Shown: positions 1 through 5,924, numbered from the stretch's first letter. The stretch is DNA of 8,647 nucleotides from Nitrospirota bacterium (GCA_003232715.1 QIJG01000161.1:1-8647), one strand, 5' to 3'. Notes: a model not told the origin generated them from the letters alone. Numbers and translations are program-made.

Positions 1-508
1 GATAGTAAAACTCCAGAATGGTTATGTCATGCTGAGACTCAAACCTCTTTTTAAAATCATCCCTTTCGAGCATCCTCGCCACTGTCTGCATCGCCCCGAG
101 GCGTACAATCTCCAGGGCATTCATCTTTGAAAACCACTCGCTGTTGAATCTTATCTGTGTTTTGTCAGGGTCCAGGATTTTAAATACCTGCTCCCTGTAA
201 GTCTCTGCGTTTTTTAAGACTTCTTTTTCTGTCAGGGGTTTTCTTGTTTCAGACTTGCCTGAGGGGTCGCCGATCATCCCGGTAAAGTCCCCGATGAGGA
301 ATATTACCTCATGCCCCAATTCCTGCAACTGCCGCATCTTCTCAAGGAGAACCGTGTGCCCAAGGTGTATATCCGGGGCGGTAGGATCAAAACCTGCCTT
401 GATCCTCAGGGGTCTTCCCTCTCTCAGTTTCCTGATTAGTTCTTCCTCCTTGATGATCTCTACGGTGCCTCTTTTTATTATATCAAGCTGTTTTCCCGGT
501 GAAATCAT
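1..508 (-). CDS. tyrS: Tyrosyl-tRNA synthetase, N-terminal part (truncated by window edge)
   Basis: Class I aminoacyl-tRNA synthetase that charges tRNA-Tyr with tyrosine in the cytoplasm. The 169 visible residues contain the Rossmann catalytic core: AGFDPTAPDIHLGHTVLL at residues 38-55, carrying the HIGH-type signature as HLGH (48-51), and the GDFTGMIGDPSGKSETR segment at 73-89, both typical of bacterial TyrRS. The KMSKS loop, tRNA-binding and C-terminal domains lie beyond position 1. The ATG at 506-508 is the only sensible start because an in-frame TAA lies three codons upstream. There is no well-placed ribosome binding site (GGAG is 14 nt away), while a perfect TATAAT lies 8 nt before the ATG, so the mRNA may be almost leaderless. 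The residue pattern resembles the TyrZ-like group of about 400 residues more than E. coli TyrS, which is a weaker call than the enzyme identity. Confidence 0.95.
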   Translation of the reverse strand, partial: MISPGKQLDIIKRGTVEIIKEEELIRKLREGRPLRIKAGFDPTAPDIHLGHTVLLEKMRQLQELGHEVIFLIGDFTGMIGDPSGKSETRKPLTEKEVLKNAETYREQVFKILDPDKTQIRFNSEWFSKMNALEIVRLGAMQTVARMLERDDFKKRFESQHDITILEFYY

Positions 509-516
509 GGTCGCTT

Positions 517-522
517 ATTATA
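517..522 (-). promoter_or_regulatory. -10 box (TATAAT) of tyrS, nearly leaderless
   Basis: On the minus strand TATAAT occupies 522-517, followed by 8 nt and then the tyrS ATG at 508. A normal start 6-7 nt after the box would fall at 510-511, giving a 2-3 nt leader. The -35 region is weak (TTCTGA at 17 nt spacing). Transcription could also come through from the HPP gene upstream, in which case GGAG at 14 nt would be the only binding-site candidate. Confidence 0.5.
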
Positions 523-562
523 CTCCAAATGACGTACTTTCAGAAGGGCTGCCTGTCTGTTA

Positions 563-593
563 ATCGGTCGGATAGGTCAGATCGGTCGGATAG
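563..593. repeat. Two-copy 18-bp tandem repeat
   Basis: ATCGGTCGGATAG occurs exactly at 563-575 and again at 581-593, an 18-bp period with a diverged 5-bp linker. It lies between tyrS and the HPP gene, directly beside the palindrome at 601-619. No function can be assigned from the window alone. Confidence 0.7.
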
Positions 594-600
594 TTAGCCT

Positions 601-619
601 GCCAGCCTGTCAGGCTGGC
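601..619 (-). terminator. Perfect 19-bp palindrome abutting the HPP stop codon
   Basis: GCCAGCCTG-T-CAGGCTGGC has perfect 9-bp arms around one base; as RNA it would fold as 8 bp with a 3-nt loop. It starts one base after the HPP stop codon (621-623), so it may be the 3' hairpin of that transcript. It has no following U-run, so it is not a classic intrinsic terminator; an RNA-stabilising hairpin or a dispersed palindromic repeat are alternatives. The inner 13-mer also occurs inside endoQ at 6591-6603. Confidence 0.4.
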
Positions 620-620
620 A

Positions 621-1178
621 TCAGACCCAGAAGTGAGGATATCTGCGGTTTTTGTGTAAATTGTTAACCAGGAGCGCAACTATCAACATGATAAATGCTC
701 CAAGTCCGACGGGTATAATCGCATATAAATAACCCAGGCTGTGAATCTTGCTGCTGCCTATTACTGCAATTAGGGCGGTCGCACCACCTGGCGGATGTAA
801 TGTTTTTGTGGCATGCATAAGAGCTATGGATGTGGCAACGGCCAGAGAGGATGCCAGCCACATTTGAGAAGGAAAAAGCTTGTAACAGGTAACCCCTATA
901 ATTGCTGAGACTATATGTCCACCTATGAGGTTCCTTGGTTGAGCCAGCGGGCTTTTAATGGCACCGTATAGCAGAACCGCAGATGCTCCGAAAGACCCTA
1001 TCACCATTACAAGGTCTGTATCTTCAAGAATGTTGTAATTAGCGTAAGAGACAGCAGCAATACCAAGAAATGCCCCAATCCATGACCAGGCAATTTCAGA
1101 AAGACTCACCAGTGGTGGACTTTTAGTTGTTCCTTTCATTTTTGATAAATAAGCATATTTGGGCTGTCTGTCTTTCAT
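621..1178 (-). CDS. HPP-family integral membrane protein (possible nitrite transporter)
   Basis: A 185-residue inner-membrane protein of the HPP family (Pfam HPP). The family signature is clear: GSFGASAVLLYGAIKSPLAQ at residues 61-80, then RNLIGGH, and LHPPGGATAL at 127-136, which contains the HPP triplet. Hydrophobic segments lie near 30-48, 57-73, 87-100, 107-124, 131-142 and 150-171; the usual fold has about four transmembrane helices after a short cytosolic N-terminus. Cyanobacterial and plant chloroplast members have been reported to transport nitrite; for bacterial homologues such as this one that is inference. The ATG at 1176-1178 has AAGGA 8 nt upstream. A short overlapping ATG-CAA-CTA-TGA lies in the leader out of frame. 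An FNR-like site upstream fits anaerobic or nitrogen-oxide control, agreeing with a nitrite role. Confidence 0.88.
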   Translation of the reverse strand: MKDRQPKYAYLSKMKGTTKSPPLVSLSEIAWSWIGAFLGIAAVSYANYNILEDTDLVMVIGSFGASAVLLYGAIKSPLAQPRNLIGGHIVSAIIGVTCYKLFPSQMWLASSLAVATSIALMHATKTLHPPGGATALIAVIGSSKIHSLGYLYAIIPVGLGAFIMLIVALLVNNLHKNRRYPHFWV

Positions 1179-1221
1179 AGTTGCATTCCTTGAAAAGTAT
1201 CTCCTTTAGCTATATATACAT

Positions 1222-1265
1222 ATAATAGAATTATCCCCGGCAGGAAGTGTATGATTTGAATCATA
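1222..1265 (-). promoter_or_regulatory. HPP promoter with FNR/CRP-like operator
   Basis: The 16-bp palindrome TATGATTTGAATCATA at 1250-1265 has perfect 7-bp arms and reads ATGAT-N4-ATCAT, one mismatch per half from the FNR/DNR consensus TTGAT-N4-ATCAA. On the minus strand a TATTAT -10 box lies at 1227-1222, implying a start near 1215 and placing the palindrome centre (1257.5) at about -42, the class II activator position. The -35 hexamer at 17 nt (ACACTT) is poor, as expected for an activator-dependent promoter. Confidence 0.6.
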
Positions 1266-1298
1266 TTTTAACGACGGAACTCTTTTTTTCATCAGGGG

Positions 1299-1340
1299 AT
1301 GATTTATCTCATGGACTCTCTGTCTGTTCCGGTGTAATAT
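1299..1340 (+). promoter_or_regulatory. Cupin promoter with second FNR/CRP-like operator
   Basis: ATGAT-TTAT-CTCAT at 1299-1312 is an imperfect copy of the upstream palindrome. TGGACT (1312-1317), a 17-nt spacer and TAATAT (1335-1340) form a sigma70-type promoter with a start near 1347, so the operator is centred at exactly -41.5. An exact 10-bp tandem duplication (GTGTAATATA at 1332-1341 and 1342-1351) creates a second TAATAT that is out of register with the operator. Confidence 0.55.
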
Positions 1341-1421
1341 AGTGTAATATAGGTAATCAGGAAGGGATTATTCGCTCACCATACACGTTAATGTCAGACA
1401 GATTTTAAAAAGGAGGGAAAA

Positions 1422-1739
1422 ATGGCCGAAGTATTGGATTTAAAGGAACTTATCAAGTTCTATCCCGACAAGATTTCAAGAGAGATGCTTGCTGACACCC
1501 CGGAGATGAGGGTGGCCCTTATGTGTCTGGAACCGGGGCAGGAATTAAACCCGCACAAGGCTCCACTGAGACTCATGATGTACTGTGTTGAGGGCAGAGG
1601 AGTTTTCACAGTTGGTGACGAAGAGATTGAGGCTGATGAAAAGACGGCTATTCTCTGCGACCCGATGGTGTCGCACGGCTTTAAGGCATCAAAAGGAGAG
1701 AGGCTCGTGGTTATGGCTGTAGTGACGCCTGTAGAGTAA
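1422..1739 (+). CDS. Small single-domain cupin
   Basis: A 105-residue protein with the cupin beta-barrel layout. The first conserved strand pair is EPGQELNPHKAPLRLMMYCVEGRGVFTVGDE (37-67, the YxVEGxG turn of cupin motif 1) and the second is ADEKTAILCDPMVSHGFKA (71-89, the P-x-x-x-H of motif 2). The likely metal ligands are reduced: His45 and His85 remain, while the second His and the Glu of the usual HxH(x)3-4E motif are not evident, so metal binding may be altered or lost. AGGAGG lies 6 nt before the ATG, an excellent start. The gene stands alone, divergent from the HPP gene, with an FNR-like promoter. The substrate is unknown; such proteins are often called cupin domain-containing and may be sensors, small enzymes or binding proteins. 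Confidence 0.85.
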   Translation: MAEVLDLKELIKFYPDKISREMLADTPEMRVALMCLEPGQELNPHKAPLRLMMYCVEGRGVFTVGDEEIEADEKTAILCDPMVSHGFKASKGERLVVMAVVTPVE

Positions 1740-2069
1740 GCACCTCTCGTTAGTGTTGTTTCAGGAATACACGCAGTAATGAACAGTAATAAAGAGGTGG
1801 AAAGGGACAAAGGGTACAGTCTTTTCACTCGCAGCGTCCAGCCGGGACTCAGAGTCATCATTACGCCTCACCATTCAGGTGAGACATAAGTGATGACTAA
1901 ACCCGTTCAAATTCCATACCTGCGTCCCTTTCTGAAAGTTGACGGTTTTTTCTTCCGGCTGGGATCAAATCTTTATTGCCCAAAAGAACAAGATGTGATA
2001 TACTGTCAAATAGTTGTTCTCACCGTGAAGGAAAGTCTGAAACTCTGGGTATAAGCGGGGGCAAAGTTT
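1740..2069 (+). other. Spacer with two doubtful small ORFs
   Basis: The gap between the cupin and korA holds two ORFs I cannot assign. One runs 1779-1889 (36 residues, MNSNKEVERDKGYSL...) with only AGGA 12 nt upstream. The other runs 1893-2054 (53 residues, MTKPVQIPYLRPFLK...), begins 4 nt later and ends 15 nt before korA in the same frame. The korA promoter sits inside the second, which argues against it being a gene. A 6-bp hairpin (CTCACC/GGTGAG, 1867-1883) has no U-run. Both ORFs are low-confidence candidates only. Confidence 0.25.
1976..2004 (+). promoter_or_regulatory. korAB promoter (sigma70-type, extended -10)
   Basis: TTGCCC at 1976-1981, a 17-nt spacer and TATACT at 1999-2004, preceded by TGA that makes an extended -10. 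The predicted start is near 2011, giving a leader of about 60 nt before the korA GTG. No operator palindrome is evident over it. Confidence 0.55.
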
Positions 2070-3797
2070 GTGGATTACACGATCAGGATAGGGGGAGAGG
2101 CAGGTCAGGGGCTTCAGACAATAGGCGGAGTGCTTGCAAAGGTCTTCTCCCGCTCAGGATTCCATGTCTTTACTCATCAGGACTATATGTCCCGCATACG
2201 GGGTGGGCATAATTTTTACCAGATACGCTTCTCGGATAAAGAGGTCATGTCTTCGAGGGAAAAGGTAGACATCCTTATTGCCCTTGACCTCTACACTATA
2301 GAGACCCACAAAGGAACCCTCAGTGAAAAAGGAATAATTATTTATGATGCCGCCTTTATAAAAAAGGTCTTTAATTCCCCCGGGTTTTTAAACATACCCT
2401 TTGAGGAGATCGCTGTTGAGGCCGGGGGCAACAGGATTATGGCAAATACAGTGGCAACCGGTGCAGTGCTGGGAATACTCGGTATGGACCTGACCATCCT
2501 TGAAGATATTATCCGGGAAAGGTTCAGGAAAAAGGGAGAAGATATTACCGGGAAAAACATCGCCTCGGCAAGGGCGGGTTTTGACCATGCCGTAAAAGTT
2601 TGCACCATGTGTGATTTTACGGTTCCCGAGCCGGGGGCTCCCCCCCTTATGCTCATTAACGGCAACGAGGCAACAGGCCTTGGTGCACTTATGAGTGGAT
2701 GCAGGTTTTATGCAGCATATCCCATGACCCCGTCAACCGGCATTATGATATTCCTTGCCTCAAAGGCCAAAGAGTATGGGATAGTAATAGAGCAGGCAGA
2801 GGACGAGATATCTGCAATAAATATGGCATTAGGCGCTTCCTTTGCCGGCACAAGGGCAATGACCGGCAGTTCAGGCGGTGGATTTGCCTTGATGGTTGAA
2901 GGGCTCTCCCTTGCAGCAATGACCGAGACACCGATTGTAATCGCAGAGGTGCAGAGACCGGGACCGGCAACCGGTCTGCCCACAAGGACCGAGCAGGCTG
3001 ACCTCCTCTTTGTCCTTCATGCAGGGCATGGCGAGTTTGCAAGGGTTGTCCTTGCACCGGGCACCCCGGAGCAGGCTTTTTTTCTCACAAACAAGGCCTT
3101 TGACCTGGCTGAAAAGTACCAGATCCCCGTATTTATCCTGTCAGACCAGTATCTTGCCGACACCGAATGGACTTTCAGAGGGCTGAATACCGGCAGCTTA
3201 AGGAATAATGACTACAGGTCGAGGAGCGAAGCACTTGAAGGTGTCTCTGTTTACAAACGTCATAGACTGACGGAAAACGGGATATCCCCGATGGCTGTCC
3301 CGGGAGAGTCAGGGCGCCTGGTAGTGACGGACAGTGATGAGCATGATGAAGAAGGGCATATGATAGAAGATGCTGAAACAAGGATAAAGATGACCCAAAA
3401 GAGGCTGATGAAGAAGCTGCCCCTGATCAGGCAGGAGATAGAGCCACCGCTTCTGTACGGCAGCGACCGTCCGGATATAGTGATTGTCGGGTGGGGCTCA
3501 ACATACGGGGTGATGAAAGAGGCGGTTGACGTGCTTTCAGGGGATTATGCAATTGCAATGCTTCATTTCAGCGAACTCCACCCGTTCCCGTCGACTGAAA
3601 AATTTGATTACCTGAGCATCCTGGGCAATACAAAGCTCAGCCTCTGTATCGAGAACAATGCCACCGGGCAGTTTTCACACCTTATGAGGGCGGAGACAGG
3701 ATACAAATTCGATGCACGGATTAACAAATACGACGGCAGGCCTTTTACACTGGAGGGCCTTTCAGGAGAGCTTTATGCCCACATTGGAAAGTTATGA
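2070..3797 (+). CDS. korA: 2-oxoacid:acceptor oxidoreductase, fused gamma-alpha subunit (KorA-type)
   Basis: Catalytic partner of KorB in a cytoplasmic thiamine-diphosphate iron-sulfur enzyme that interconverts a 2-oxoacid plus CoA with acyl-CoA, CO2 and reduced ferredoxin. Domain order over 575 residues: gamma domain (about 1-180, with IGGEAGQG at 7-14 and RIRGGHNF at 42-49), a linker with CTMC (178-181), the pyrimidine-binding alpha domain (about 195-370, with YPMTPST at 217-223, EQAEDEISAINMALGASFAG at 241-260 and RPGPATGLPTRTEQAD at 296-311), then the C-terminal domain (about 465-575) after the DSDEHDEEGH segment (421-430). The fused gamma-alpha form and the DEHDE-GH motif are typical of 2-oxoglutarate oxidoreductases; substrate is inferred, and pyruvate or another 2-oxoacid is possible. 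The start is GTG, forced by an in-frame TAA at 2052-2054; the binding site (GGGGG) is weak. No separate ferredoxin-like delta subunit is present. Confidence 0.92.
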   Translation: MDYTIRIGGEAGQGLQTIGGVLAKVFSRSGFHVFTHQDYMSRIRGGHNFYQIRFSDKEVMSSREKVDILIALDLYTIETHKGTLSEKGIIIYDAAFIKKVFNSPGFLNIPFEEIAVEAGGNRIMANTVATGAVLGILGMDLTILEDIIRERFRKKGEDITGKNIASARAGFDHAVKVCTMCDFTVPEPGAPPLMLINGNEATGLGALMSGCRFYAAYPMTPSTGIMIFLASKAKEYGIVIEQAEDEISAINMALGASFAGTRAMTGSSGGGFALMVEGLSLAAMTETPIVIAEVQRPGPATGLPTRTEQADLLFVLHAGHGEFARVVLAPGTPEQAFFLTNKAFDLAEKYQIPVFILSDQYLADTEWTFRGLNTGSLRNNDYRSRSEALEGVSVYKRHRLTENGISPMAVPGESGRLVVTDSDEHDEEGHMIEDAETRIKMTQKRLMKKLPLIRQEIEPPLLYGSDRPDIVIVGWGSTYGVMKEAVDVLSGDYAIAMLHFSELHPFPSTEKFDYLSILGNTKLSLCIENNATGQFSHLMRAETGYKFDARINKYDGRPFTLEGLSGELYAHIGKL

Positions 3798-4626
3798 GGG
3801 ACAGACACCTGCGTGGTGTCCTGGTTGCGGTAATTTCCCTATTTTAAACACCCTCAAAGAAGCCCTTGCAGAGCTTGAAATCGAGCCGCACCAGCTTACT
3901 GTTGTCTCGGGAATTGGGCAGGCGGCCAAGCTCCCCCACTACATGAAGTGCAATACCTTCAACGGCCTTCACGGAAGGACCCTGCCTGTTGCAACAGGAA
4001 TAAGGCTTGCAAACCATGAGATGCCTGTTATTGCCGTTGCCGGAGACGGGGATTGCTATGGGGAAGGGGGCAACCACCTGCTGCACGCAATCAGGAGAAA
4101 CATAAATGTAAAACTCTTTGTTCATGATAATCAGGTATATGGCCTGACAAAGGGGCAGGCATCACCAACAACCATGGAAGGGGTAGTCACAAAGACCCAG
4201 CCCTTTGGCAGCCTGTCAGAGGCATTGAATCCCATGGCAATGGCTGTTGCCCTTGATTGCAGCTTTGTGGCGAGGGGATTCGCAGGTGATGCGGAATTCC
4301 TGAAGGGGCTTATGAAAGAGGCCCTTAATCATAAAGGGTTTGCCCTGCTTGATATACTTCAGCCGTGTGTGACCTTCAATAAGATCAATACATACCGATG
4401 GTATAGCGAGAGGGTATATCGCATAGGTGACGATCATGACCCATTTGACAGGATAGAGGCATTTAAAAAGTCCCTTGAATGGGGAGAAAAGATTCCCACC
4501 GGGATTATTTACAGAAACAGCAGACCAACCCTTGAAGAAAGAATTCCCGTTATTGAGGAGACCCCCCTTATTAAACAGCTCTTCTCTTTCAAAGAGGCCG
4601 AAAAAGAGATTCGGGGCTTTTATTAA
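3775..4626 (+). CDS. korB: 2-oxoacid:acceptor oxidoreductase, beta subunit (KorB-type)
   Basis: The thiamine-diphosphate-binding subunit of the KorAB enzyme, 283 residues, the usual length. WCPGCGN (14-20) supplies the first two cluster cysteines (Cys15, Cys18); GDGDCYGEGGN (90-100) is the diphosphate/Mg motif; HDNQVYGLTKGQASPTT (117-133) is the following conserved stretch; Cys198 in LQPCVTFNK matches the last cluster ligand. The usual third ligand, in GIGC, is Gln49 here (GIGQAAK), and Cys59 (YMKCNTFNGLHGR) may replace it. The ATG at 3775 is chosen over an earlier in-frame ATG at 3712 because AGGAGAG lies about 5 nt upstream and residues then begin at the family N-terminus. It overlaps the korA end by 23 nt, so the two are translationally coupled. 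Only 2 nt separate its stop from that of the convergent gene. Confidence 0.93.
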   Translation: MPTLESYEGQTPAWCPGCGNFPILNTLKEALAELEIEPHQLTVVSGIGQAAKLPHYMKCNTFNGLHGRTLPVATGIRLANHEMPVIAVAGDGDCYGEGGNHLLHAIRRNINVKLFVHDNQVYGLTKGQASPTTMEGVVTKTQPFGSLSEALNPMAMAVALDCSFVARGFAGDAEFLKGLMKEALNHKGFALLDILQPCVTFNKINTYRWYSERVYRIGDDHDPFDRIEAFKKSLEWGEKIPTGIIYRNSRPTLEERIPVIEETPLIKQLFSFKEAEKEIRGFY

Positions 4627-4628
4627 AT

Positions 4629-5312
4629 TCAGATAAACCCTATTTTACTTGATGTTTCTTTCTTCATCAGGTCTGTTGCAAGTACTGATGCTGCTGCAAG
4701 TATACCTGCGGTGATCACCTCAAGGATTTTTGTGCCTATTCCAGGTGCACTACTTGAGCTGAGAATCCCTTCTGTAATTGCATACGCAATAAGGCCGACT
4801 CCCAGCAACAGGAGCCCATATAACACCCTGCGGCTTCCTCCTCTTTTCTTTTTGTTGAGATACAGGTTGATACATCCCACAAATCCGAGAATTGCACCGT
4901 TATAACCAAAGCTGAATCGGCTTATTTTCTCGAGCTCAGAGGACTCGATCGAACCCGAAACATAAAGTATCATGTACCCAATAAAGAGGAGGACAGGGAA
5001 TATCTTATAGTCTATTCTTGTCTCAATTTTGTAAGTAAGGATGCTGATACCGAAGTGAAACAGGAATATATTGGAAATAACGGCAAACATAACCCTGGAG
5101 TTCCCGGCAAGGGTCGAGACATATAATGGAGTGTCGGCAAAGAGCCATCGGTATGAAGTTATGGAAGTCCCGGCCTTCATAATAGCAAAAACTGTAAGTG
5201 CCCAGAATATGTTCTTGAGGTGTGAGTCTGAAGCCCGGCGGGTCTTTTTTATAAGAACAAAGGACATAAACAAAAAAAAGACGATATATATGCCATGGAG
5301 AATATTTATCAA
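4629..5312 (-). CDS. Seven-helix membrane protein of unknown function
   Basis: A 227-residue integral membrane protein I do not recognise. Hydrophobic segments lie near residues 5-22, 34-50, 73-95, 104-120, 135-153, 163-184 and 193-213, which gives seven helices. Positively charged loops (KKTRR at 22-26, KKKRGG and RR near 154-162, MKK near the C-terminus) favour an outside N-terminus and inside C-terminus. This seven-helix layout resembles the N-terminal sensory modules placed before histidine kinases or cyclases, but no output domain follows, so a stand-alone sensor, a channel or a fragment are all possible. The start is uncertain: TTG at 5312 has no ribosome binding site, no ATG or GTG lies between it and the upstream in-frame TAA, and the next candidates (TTG codon 14, ATG codon 16) would cut into the first helix. 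Confidence 0.65.
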   Translation of the reverse strand: MINILHGIYIVFFLFMSFVLIKKTRRASDSHLKNIFWALTVFAIMKAGTSITSYRWLFADTPLYVSTLAGNSRVMFAVISNIFLFHFGISILTYKIETRIDYKIFPVLLFIGYMILYVSGSIESSELEKISRFSFGYNGAILGFVGCINLYLNKKKRGGSRRVLYGLLLLGVGLIAYAITEGILSSSSAPGIGTKILEVITAGILAAASVLATDLMKKETSSKIGFI

Positions 5313-5520
5313 TTTATCACAATGGATGCTTAGATATTAATATCCGGCAGGTTTGCCCCTCCTACCACTCCCCCCGATTAATACTATTATTGCATAACGT
5401 TAAAACATTTGCAACATGCACGCCGTGCTTGTGTGCCGCTTACTGTCCCCTTGCCGGCATAGCTTCATCATTAAGCAGTCTTAAAGTTTATCGATTCTGT
5501 CCGATAAAATATATTAAACA

Positions 5521-5742
5521 TCCTTTCAGGCTGATATCAGGGATGTGAATTTTACCTTTACTTCCCTTCCGGATAATGTAACAATGTAATCAGACGAAAG
5601 AAACAGGTGTCTTATAAAACACCTGAGTTTCTCCAAATGGTTTAACTGGGGGGTTGCCATTTGTGTGAAGGGTCTGGTAGGTAGTATTACAATCACAAGC
5701 TCTGCCTGGTTGTTTGCAGTAAAGAGGCTCAAGAAGAAGTGA
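5521..5742 (+). pseudogene. Possible degenerate coding remnant with in-frame stop
   Basis: One plus-strand frame reads ...DIRDVNFTFTSLPDNVTM, stops at TAA 5587-5589, then continues in the same frame for 50 codons to TGA 5740-5742, ending in a hydrophobic stretch (GLVGSITITSSAWLFAV) and KRLKKK. The second part has no ATG; only GTG at 5665 could start it. The join across the stop, the lysine-rich end and the hairpin at the final stop look like the tail of a decayed gene, but I recognise no family. A minus-strand ORF (5526-5732, TTG start, no binding site) overlaps it and is equally unrecognised. Chance open frames remain quite possible. Confidence 0.22.
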
Positions 5743-5759
5743 TAAAGATCACTTCTTCT
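5732..5759 (+). terminator. Strong 12-bp hairpin with CRP/FNR-like core
   Basis: AGAAGAAGTGAT-AAAG-ATCACTTCTTCT has perfect 12-bp arms and a 4-nt loop. The following sequence (ATATCTTACC) is only partly T-rich, so termination on the plus strand is plausible but not certain. Its core GTGAT-AAAG-ATCAC also fits TGAT-N4-ATCA and the CRP pattern GTGA-N6-TCAC, so a protein-binding site is the alternative. It lies about 95 bp upstream of the predicted start of the HNH gene transcript. Confidence 0.5.
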
Positions 5760-5774
5760 ATATCTTACCAGTGG

Positions 5775-5802
5775 ATGTTGTGCAAGACATGTTGTGCAAG
5801 AC
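5775..5802. repeat. Exact 14-bp tandem duplication
   Basis: ATGTTGTGCAAGAC is repeated exactly and head to tail (5775-5788, 5789-5802). Each unit holds TTGTGCAA, which is nearly self-complementary. The array ends 2 nt before the -35 box of the HNH promoter, where an activator or upstream element would act. Confidence 0.75.
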
Positions 5803-5804
5803 CA

Positions 5805-5833
5805 TTGACATTCAGATTAAAGCCTGATATCCT
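5805..5833 (+). promoter_or_regulatory. HNH gene promoter (consensus -35, extended -10)
   Basis: TTGACA (5805-5810), a spacer of exactly 17 nt and TATCCT (5828-5833), preceded by TGA that makes an extended -10. The predicted start is near 5840, giving a leader of about 85 nt before the HNH ATG. Confidence 0.6.
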
Positions 5834-5924
5834 GAGCATATGGAACAAAAACATGAAGTGGGGTTTGGCAGGGTATCTTACCACCTAAGTTCTCTGGGCA
5901 ATCAGGGACAGGAAATATATTGAA

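Larger units (their letters stand above)
5313..5924. other. Long spacer: palindromes, no clear gene
   Basis: About 600 bp between the seven-helix gene and the HNH gene with no gene I can call confidently. It holds a perfect 12-bp palindrome GATATTAATATC (5333-5344), a 7-bp inverted repeat TTTATCG/CGATAAA with an 8-nt loop (5487-5508), the 10-bp palindrome CTGATATCAG (5531-5540), a possible degenerate reading frame (5521-5742), a strong hairpin (5732-5759), a 14-bp tandem duplication and a promoter, each listed separately. TATCTTACCA occurs at 5761-5770 and again at 5874-5883. Confidence 0.6.

Noticed and set aside
1460..1861. 133-residue minus-strand ORF
   Set aside because: It lies antisense to the cupin, has no recognisable motif, and the cupin has a clear fold and ribosome binding site.
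1867..1883. 6-bp hairpin CTCACC/GGTGAG
   Set aside because: Short stem, no U-run and no gene end at the right place, so not supported as a terminator.
1909..1925. T-loop-like CGTTCAAATTCC
   Set aside because: No matching acceptor, D or anticodon stems around it, so not a tRNA.
3712..3774. Upstream in-frame ATG extending korB by 21 residues
   Set aside because: It lies within korA coding sequence, has no family similarity in the extra residues, and the ATG at 3775 has a strong ribosome binding site.
5282..5553. Second long plus-strand open frame in the spacer
   Set aside because: No start codon with a binding site, unnatural composition and overlap with the seven-helix gene; likely chance.
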